From NCBI GenBank assembly GCA_003224715.1, contig QHZP01000026.1, forward strand, positions 1 through 32,173: a stretch of 32,173 bases of DNA. Reading direction: 5' to 3'. This DNA comes from Acidobacteriota bacterium (GTDB taxonomy: Bacteria; Acidobacteriota; Terriglobia; Versatilivoradales; Versatilivoraceae). A program made the translations under genes and the position numbers. The notes beneath the pieces are model-generated. The model was not told the DNA's origin. It did not search any database and saw only the letters and a list, made by a program, of their open reading frames with translations. Numbering within the stretch: the stretch's first letter is position 1; each line of letters begins with the position of its first letter. This document shows, piece after piece, positions 27,314 to 32,173 of this stretch.

Positions 27314-28261
27314 ATGAGATCAAATACTCCAGTACCCGTTTTTGGGCGTGTTTTCCCCCTACTGCTGATTTTTCTGATGTTGGGTGAAGTCCAGCTTCTT
27401 TCCCAGAAATCCAGGAGTCCCGACGATGATCAGACCTTGCGTGTCAGTGTTGATTTGGTGAATGTTCTTTTTACCGTGACTGACAACAATGGCCGCCTGA
27501 TCACCAATCTGAACAAGGAAGATCTCCTGGTCGAGGAGGACGGGAGGAAAGAGCAAATCACTTATTTCTCTAAAGAAGTCACTCTTCCCTTAACCCTGGC
27601 TATTCTCATCGACACTAGCCCAAGCGTGGAATCCATTCTTGGACTCGAGAAGGAAACCGCCATAGAATTCTTGCAGACCGTATTACGCAAGGAGGATTTA
27701 GCCCTCGTAATGAACTTTGATCGGAGCGTCTCCTTATTGCAGGACTTCACTTCCGACACACGCCGCTTGAATAAAGCAATCCAATCCGTTTCAATTGGAA
27801 GCGGAACCTCGGTCCACGATGCTGTTTTCTTGGCTTGTGATGAGAAGTTGAAACATGAAACGGGGCGAAAGGCCATTATTCTTATTAGCGACGGCGGAGA
27901 CACGACCAGCAAGCTAAGAATCAAAGATGGCGTTGAATCTGCCCAACGGGCCGACGTGATCATTTATGCTATTTCAAATCGCGTTGGAGGGTTCTTCTTT
28001 GGCGGGTATGGTGGTGATGATGGAACTCTCAAGAAGTATGCCGAGACGACTGGGGGCAAGGCCTTCTTCCCTTCCAAGCCTCAAGATTTCAAGAAGGCGT
28101 TTGATGCTATCCAAGAGGAACTCCGCAGCCAATACAGCCTGGCCTATAATTCTTCCAATCCAGCCAAGGACGGGAGCTATAGGGCCCTGAAAATTTCTCT
28201 GCCAAACCAGAAGAATCTAAAGATAAGGGCCAAAAAGGGGTACTACGCTCCGAAATCTTAA
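27314..28261 (+). CDS. VWFA-related protein (acidobacterial VWFA family)
   Basis: Signal-like N-terminus; LRVSVDLVNVLFTVTDNNGRLITNLNKEDLLVEEDGRKEQITYFSKE, VWA core LTLAILIDTSPSV (DxSxS), AIILISDGGDTTS, EELRSQYSLAYNSSNPAKDGSYRALKI. Confidence 0.88.
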   Translation: MRSNTPVPVFGRVFPLLLIFLMLGEVQLLSQKSRSPDDDQTLRVSVDLVNVLFTVTDNNGRLITNLNKEDLLVEEDGRKEQITYFSKEVTLPLTLAILIDTSPSVESILGLEKETAIEFLQTVLRKEDLALVMNFDRSVSLLQDFTSDTRRLNKAIQSVSIGSGTSVHDAVFLACDEKLKHETGRKAIILISDGGDTTSKLRIKDGVESAQRADVIIYAISNRVGGFFFGGYGGDDGTLKKYAETTGGKAFFPSKPQDFKKAFDAIQEELRSQYSLAYNSSNPAKDGSYRALKISLPNQKNLKIRAKKGYYAPKS

Positions 28262-28286
28262 TCAAATCCAATCCAGTTCCTTTCCC

Positions 28287-29156
28287 ATGATGCGTTCCAT
28301 TCACAGTATAGCTCTTTTCTGGATACTGCTTGGTCTGAATCGCGCCGGCCTTTCACTTCCATCAAAAGCAACCCGTGAAAACTCAGGTCACTCGCTGAGG
28401 AGCTCAATTCTTTCGGTTCCCTCATTCTTGATCCAAAAGAATCAGCCAAACCCCTCCATTCAGAGAGCAGAAACTATCTTTAGAAAATCGCTGGAGGCCT
28501 ACGGCGGCGAAGCCAGAATCTCCTCAGTTACCGATGCCACTTATGAATATATCGTTGAGGCCATGGAACCTTCGACACCCAAGCCGATAAGAGTGAAGAC
28601 ATACTTAAAGAGTGAGTCTTATTTTCGGTCGGAAGTAAGCGGGGACAATTTAGATGCCGTCACGATCCTCAATGGAGACAAGGGCTGGGTCAAAGTGGGT
28701 GAGACGACCCTCACCCTGGCAAGAAAGGAAATCGATCCCTTGAGAACCGGGATGGTCGCTCAGCTTCGTCCAGACCTCTTACTGCTCTCCTTCCCCAAGC
28801 ACCGTTACACCGGTCAGGCGCAAGAAAACGACCGCACGTTAGATCAGGTAGAGATTTCCGGTTTCATTGGCGGTGAGTATGTGAGAGGTAGGCTTTCTTT
28901 TGATGTAAGTACCGCTTTGGTTTACAAATATGAATTCGAGATTGAGAGGGACTTGTCCAAGGGTAAAGGTATCGTAAAAGGGGAAGAAAAATATTTGCAA
29001 TACCGCGAAACGAATGGCTTGAAATTTCCTGTAGAAATTATTTCAAAGCAGGGCAGAAAAGTTTCCAAGCTGACAGTGGGTCAAGTGGATTTCAACTCTG
29101 GGCTGGACGAAAATTTGTTTCGAGATCCGAGCCCGCCTCCAGCAACGACGAAATAA
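28287..29156 (+). CDS. Secreted/outer-membrane LolA/LppX-like protein of unknown function
   Basis: N-terminal hydrophobic signal; AETIFRKSLEAYGGEARISSVTDATYEY...VTILNGDKGWVKVG...TNGLKFPVEIISKQG. Confidence 0.6.
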   Translation: MMRSIHSIALFWILLGLNRAGLSLPSKATRENSGHSLRSSILSVPSFLIQKNQPNPSIQRAETIFRKSLEAYGGEARISSVTDATYEYIVEAMEPSTPKPIRVKTYLKSESYFRSEVSGDNLDAVTILNGDKGWVKVGETTLTLARKEIDPLRTGMVAQLRPDLLLLSFPKHRYTGQAQENDRTLDQVEISGFIGGEYVRGRLSFDVSTALVYKYEFEIERDLSKGKGIVKGEEKYLQYRETNGLKFPVEIISKQGRKVSKLTVGQVDFNSGLDENLFRDPSPPPATTK

Positions 29157-29162
29157 TCGCGA

Positions 29163-29912
29163 ATGCCCACCTTCCAAGCTTTGTTGGTGTTCCTGGTAGT
29201 GTGGATCGCTTCCCATTACTTGGCTCCACAGTCCAATTCTAACCATGCCCTAATTCAGTCGGCGGTCTTACAACTCCTTCTCGTTCTGGGAACTCCTCTG
29301 GTTGCCTCCAAGCTTGTCAATCTTAAACTCAGAGGCGTTTTCAAGTTCCGCTCCACTTCCGCTTCAAATCTTCTTTTCACTTTGGTGGCTACTGCTTGTC
29401 TCGTCTTTCTCCTTGAGGAAGTTAATTATCTGCAAAGCAGATTCGTCATTCAACCGAGTCACTTTCAGAATGAGATCGAACGATTGCTCCAGATCGATTC
29501 CTTTCCTCAATTGATTGGGCTTCTGCTCTCCATAGGCATCATCCCGGCCATCTGCGAGGAATGTTTGTTTCGAGGATACATCCTGGACCGGCTGTCGGTG
29601 GCAGATAACCCGTGGCGAGCCATTATGACGTCGTCAGTTCTGTTTGGACTATTTCATCGAAATTTCTACATCTTGCTGCCTGCCACTCTGTCTGGAGTTC
29701 TTCTGGCATTCGTAGTGCTTCGCAGCGGCAGCCTTTCCAACTCCATCGTTTCTCATCTCGTTATCAATGTTTGGGGCATTGCGGTCTCAAATTCTAACAT
29801 TTCGCACTACTTGCCCTGGCTGAGGCAAGCCCAGCCTGTACCCTATGCGCTACTGGCGATTTGTTTAGTGGGAATCTTTGTCGCGGGAAGACTACTTAAG
29901 AAAGAAGGATGA
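29163..29912 (+). CDS. CPBP family intramembrane glutamic endopeptidase
   Basis: Multi-TM with EECLFRGYILDRL (EExxxR), SVLFGLFHRN (FxxxH) and SIVSHLVINVWG motifs. Confidence 0.88.
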   Translation: MPTFQALLVFLVVWIASHYLAPQSNSNHALIQSAVLQLLLVLGTPLVASKLVNLKLRGVFKFRSTSASNLLFTLVATACLVFLLEEVNYLQSRFVIQPSHFQNEIERLLQIDSFPQLIGLLLSIGIIPAICEECLFRGYILDRLSVADNPWRAIMTSSVLFGLFHRNFYILLPATLSGVLLAFVVLRSGSLSNSIVSHLVINVWGIAVSNSNISHYLPWLRQAQPVPYALLAICLVGIFVAGRLLKKEG

Positions 29913-29939
29913 TGGAAGAGTACGAAAAGGCAGTACGTT

Positions 29940-31343
29940 CTACCGCAGGGTAAAATTCACCTCAATATTCAGGGCTACATCCACCGGAACTCCGTTCCTC
30001 ATGCCTGGACGAAACTTCCATTGCCTTAACGCCTGAATGGCATTTTCATCAAGCCCCAGACCCAAGCCGCGCACGACCTTCAATATTTCAATGGTGCCAT
30101 CTTTTCGAACGATAGCTGACAGGACGACGACCCCTTGGTATTTGGCCTTTCTGGCTTCCTCAGAATAAGTGGGTTCCACCCGGTAGATCACTGAGGGTGC
30201 GCTGACTCCGCCACCTACCCGGAATACACCCCCGCCGGTGCCTCCATCTGATCCGGGACCTACTCCCCCTCCTTTGCCGGGTCCAACTCCGCCACCGCTA
30301 CCTGTGCCAATGCCACCACCGGTTCCGGGGCCGCTCGAGGGAGGCGCGGGGATTCCCATCGGATCTCCATAGTCAGGGAAACTGACTTTCGGCAGTTGGG
30401 CGAGTTGTGGCACTACCACGGTTGGCTCAACAGGCAACACCGGAGCCGGATTCACCACTTTCGGAACAGGCGGAGTTAATTGTCGATCAGCGGGCCGTGG
30501 CAATTTGCCCAGAGAAGCCGGGGTCTTTTCGCGACGCCCACCACCGCCTCCACCGCCAGATTTTTCGGCGTTGGGCGGCATGTTGAGCAGCAGTTTGCTT
30601 GCATCTAATAGGGAAATTTGCGTCTCGTTCTGCTTTACCTTCTTGGTGTTGCCCATAAACAGCAATGGAAGGAACAGCATGGCAGCAATCATGGCCACAT
30701 GAACCAAGGCAGAAAACAAGACCGAACTGGAACGGAACTTATATTCTTTAAAGACTTCGTCCACTTCAACGGGCTGGGCCGTAATCTGAAGGTCGGGTTG
30801 TTCTTCCTTGACGAAGAGATATTTTAGCTGAGAAAAAATTTCTACATACCAGGGTTTTTCCTCGATTAGCAAATTCGTCGCAATCGGTTTGGAGGTAATA
30901 TTAGAATAGGACTTTTGGTCGGAGCTGGCCAGAGATTTAAGATTATCCCAAACAGTCCTGTACCAGGGCGGAGGTTCCACGATAAGATCGGTTTCAATGG
31001 GTTGCGCCGTGATCGTGTAGACTTTTGTTTCGTGGCTAAATAGTGATTTCAAATTGTTAATGAAAGTACGATGTCGAGGCTCCAATTCGAAATTCAAAAC
31101 CAAGTCAGGTTGCTGTGACGCTTCAGGTTGCTGTGAAGCAGGGCGATCCACTTCAACCGCAGGGGGCTGATCCGGCCTCGGGCCTGTCATGCCTGAGAGT
31201 CGTTGATATTCCGAACGAGCTTCTTTAAGCTCTCTTTCGATCTCGATGGTTTGTACGAAATCGCTCGGAGACCTTTTCTTAGCCTCTTCCAGCGCGGCCT
31301 CCAGGTATTCTATTAAGCCTTTTTGGTCTTCCAACTGGTTCAT
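29940..31343 (-). CDS. TonB family energy-transducer-like protein with N-terminal cytoplasmic repeats
   Basis: Single TM (SSVLFSALVHVAMIAAMLFLPLLF), Pro/Gly-rich linker, C-terminal TonB domain PSVIYRVEPTYSEEARKAKYQGVVVLSAIVRKDGTIEILKVVRGLGLGLDENAIQALRQWKFRPGMRNGVPVDVALNIEVNFTLR. ATG at 31343 is preferred over GTG at 31364. Confidence 0.88.
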   Translation of the reverse strand: MNQLEDQKGLIEYLEAALEEAKKRSPSDFVQTIEIERELKEARSEYQRLSGMTGPRPDQPPAVEVDRPASQQPEASQQPDLVLNFELEPRHRTFINNLKSLFSHETKVYTITAQPIETDLIVEPPPWYRTVWDNLKSLASSDQKSYSNITSKPIATNLLIEEKPWYVEIFSQLKYLFVKEEQPDLQITAQPVEVDEVFKEYKFRSSSVLFSALVHVAMIAAMLFLPLLFMGNTKKVKQNETQISLLDASKLLLNMPPNAEKSGGGGGGGRREKTPASLGKLPRPADRQLTPPVPKVVNPAPVLPVEPTVVVPQLAQLPKVSFPDYGDPMGIPAPPSSGPGTGGGIGTGSGGGVGPGKGGGVGPGSDGGTGGGVFRVGGGVSAPSVIYRVEPTYSEEARKAKYQGVVVLSAIVRKDGTIEILKVVRGLGLGLDENAIQALRQWKFRPGMRNGVPVDVALNIEVNFTLR

Positions 31344-31550
31344 CGGTGCTCCAACATAAGGCACAAAATCAAACTCCCACCGTTAGACGAAACTTTCAGC
31401 CGACAAAGTTGCCTGTGATTTGATACGGCATATTCTAAATTGTGCATTAAACTTTGTTAGGGCGAACTCAACTCTCTTCAACGTGATTAATTCTAGCATA
31501 ATGAGTCAAAATGGGAAGAAAAAATGTCCACGGGACCGGGGCCTTCACCA

Positions 31551-32173
31551 CTATTTAAGTGGCAGGAATTTCACACATACAGGTGACGGGACCTTGACGG
31601 TGTGACCGCTCGGAGTCAGGCGGCCCGTCGTGGGATCGATGCGAAAGATCACGACATTGTCGGAATCCTGATTGGCTGCCAGAAGATACTGGCCCATCGG
31701 GTCGATGCCAAAGTTACGAGGGGTCTTGCCCTGCGTCCCTTGGTGCTCGACGAAGCGGAGGGTCCCCCTTTGCGGGTCGATAGCGAAAACCGCAATACTG
31801 TCGTGGCCGCGGTTCGAGCCGTAGAGAAATTTCCCTGAAGGGTGGACCTGTACTTCGGCGGTGCTGTTTTCACTCTTAAAGTCTGCTGGAAGCGTAGAGA
31901 CGGTTTGCAGTTCCTTCAACACCCCGCGGCCGGCATCGTAGCCGAAAGCCGTGACTGTAGACTGCATTTCGTTAATCACATAGGCATATCTGCCCTCGGG
32001 ATGAAATGCGAAATGGCGGGGCCCGGCTCCGGGCTTGACTGAAACGGAAGGCGGATTGTTGGGGGAGAGGGTGCCTTTGGCCGGATCAAACCGGTAAACC
32101 AGCACCTTGTCCAGCCCCAGATCGGCTGCAAAGGCAAACCGGTCGGCGGCGTCCACATTGATGGAGTGGGCAT
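31551..32173 (-). CDS. Lactonase family 7-bladed beta-propeller (6-phosphogluconolactonase-like), 5' end outside window
   Basis: HPEGRYAYVINEMQSTVTAFGYDAGRGVLKELQTVSTLP...EVQVHPSGKFLYGSNRGHDSIAVFAIDPQRGTLRFVEHQGTQGKTPRNFGIDPMGQYLLAANQDSDNVVIFRID. The frame stays open to the right edge (AHSINVDAADRFAFAADLG). Confidence 0.85.
   Translation of the reverse strand, partial: AHSINVDAADRFAFAADLGLDKVLVYRFDPAKGTLSPNNPPSVSVKPGAGPRHFAFHPEGRYAYVINEMQSTVTAFGYDAGRGVLKELQTVSTLPADFKSENSTAEVQVHPSGKFLYGSNRGHDSIAVFAIDPQRGTLRFVEHQGTQGKTPRNFGIDPMGQYLLAANQDSDNVVIFRIDPTTGRLTPSGHTVKVPSPVCVKFLPLK

Noticed and set aside
31551-32173. Lactonase gene as a horizontally acquired island because it looks more GC-rich than its neighbours
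   Set aside because: The impression is by eye only, the gene is cut by the window edge, and no mobile-element signature or boundary repeat is visible.
1-32173. CRISPR arrays, transposases, integrases, phage genes
   Set aside because: No regularly spaced repeats and no ORF with transposase, integrase or phage structural motifs in the six-frame track.

Overview
The window is a gene-dense bacterial segment, probably from Acidobacteria or a relative. This rests on the VWFA-related protein and on the TonB-like protein with repeated cytoplasmic units. The left half (+ strand, about 1-13.2 kb) is a surface-glycan cluster: several GT2/GT4 glycosyltransferases, two SAM methyltransferases, an AsnB-type amidotransferase, a WecA/MraY-like phosphoglycosyltransferase, a TMTC-like membrane-TPR protein, and a Wzy/O-antigen-ligase-like protein with a TPR tail. 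It runs directly into three type IV pilin-like genes in an A-B-A' arrangement (13.5-15.3 kb). These are followed by a tightly coupled ABC ATPase / ABC permease / TPR operon (15.4-18.0 kb) whose layout recalls the pilA-pilGHI neighbourhood of Myxococcus. The - strand block (18.1-27.1 kb) carries a PMT/ArnT-like membrane protein, a YfhO-like protein split by an apparent 1-nt frameshift, recA, a zinc-ribbon TPR protein, a 3-hydroxybutyryl-CoA dehydrogenase and a thiolase. The right end has a VWFA / LolA-like / CPBP-protease trio (+), a TonB-like protein with three internal repeats (-) and a 5'-truncated lactonase-type beta-propeller (-). The main candidate system is a coupled glycan-assembly and pilin locus, possibly pilin O-glycosylation, with a conserved A-B-A' pilin set. 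All functional links are inferred from gene order and motifs; no searches were run.
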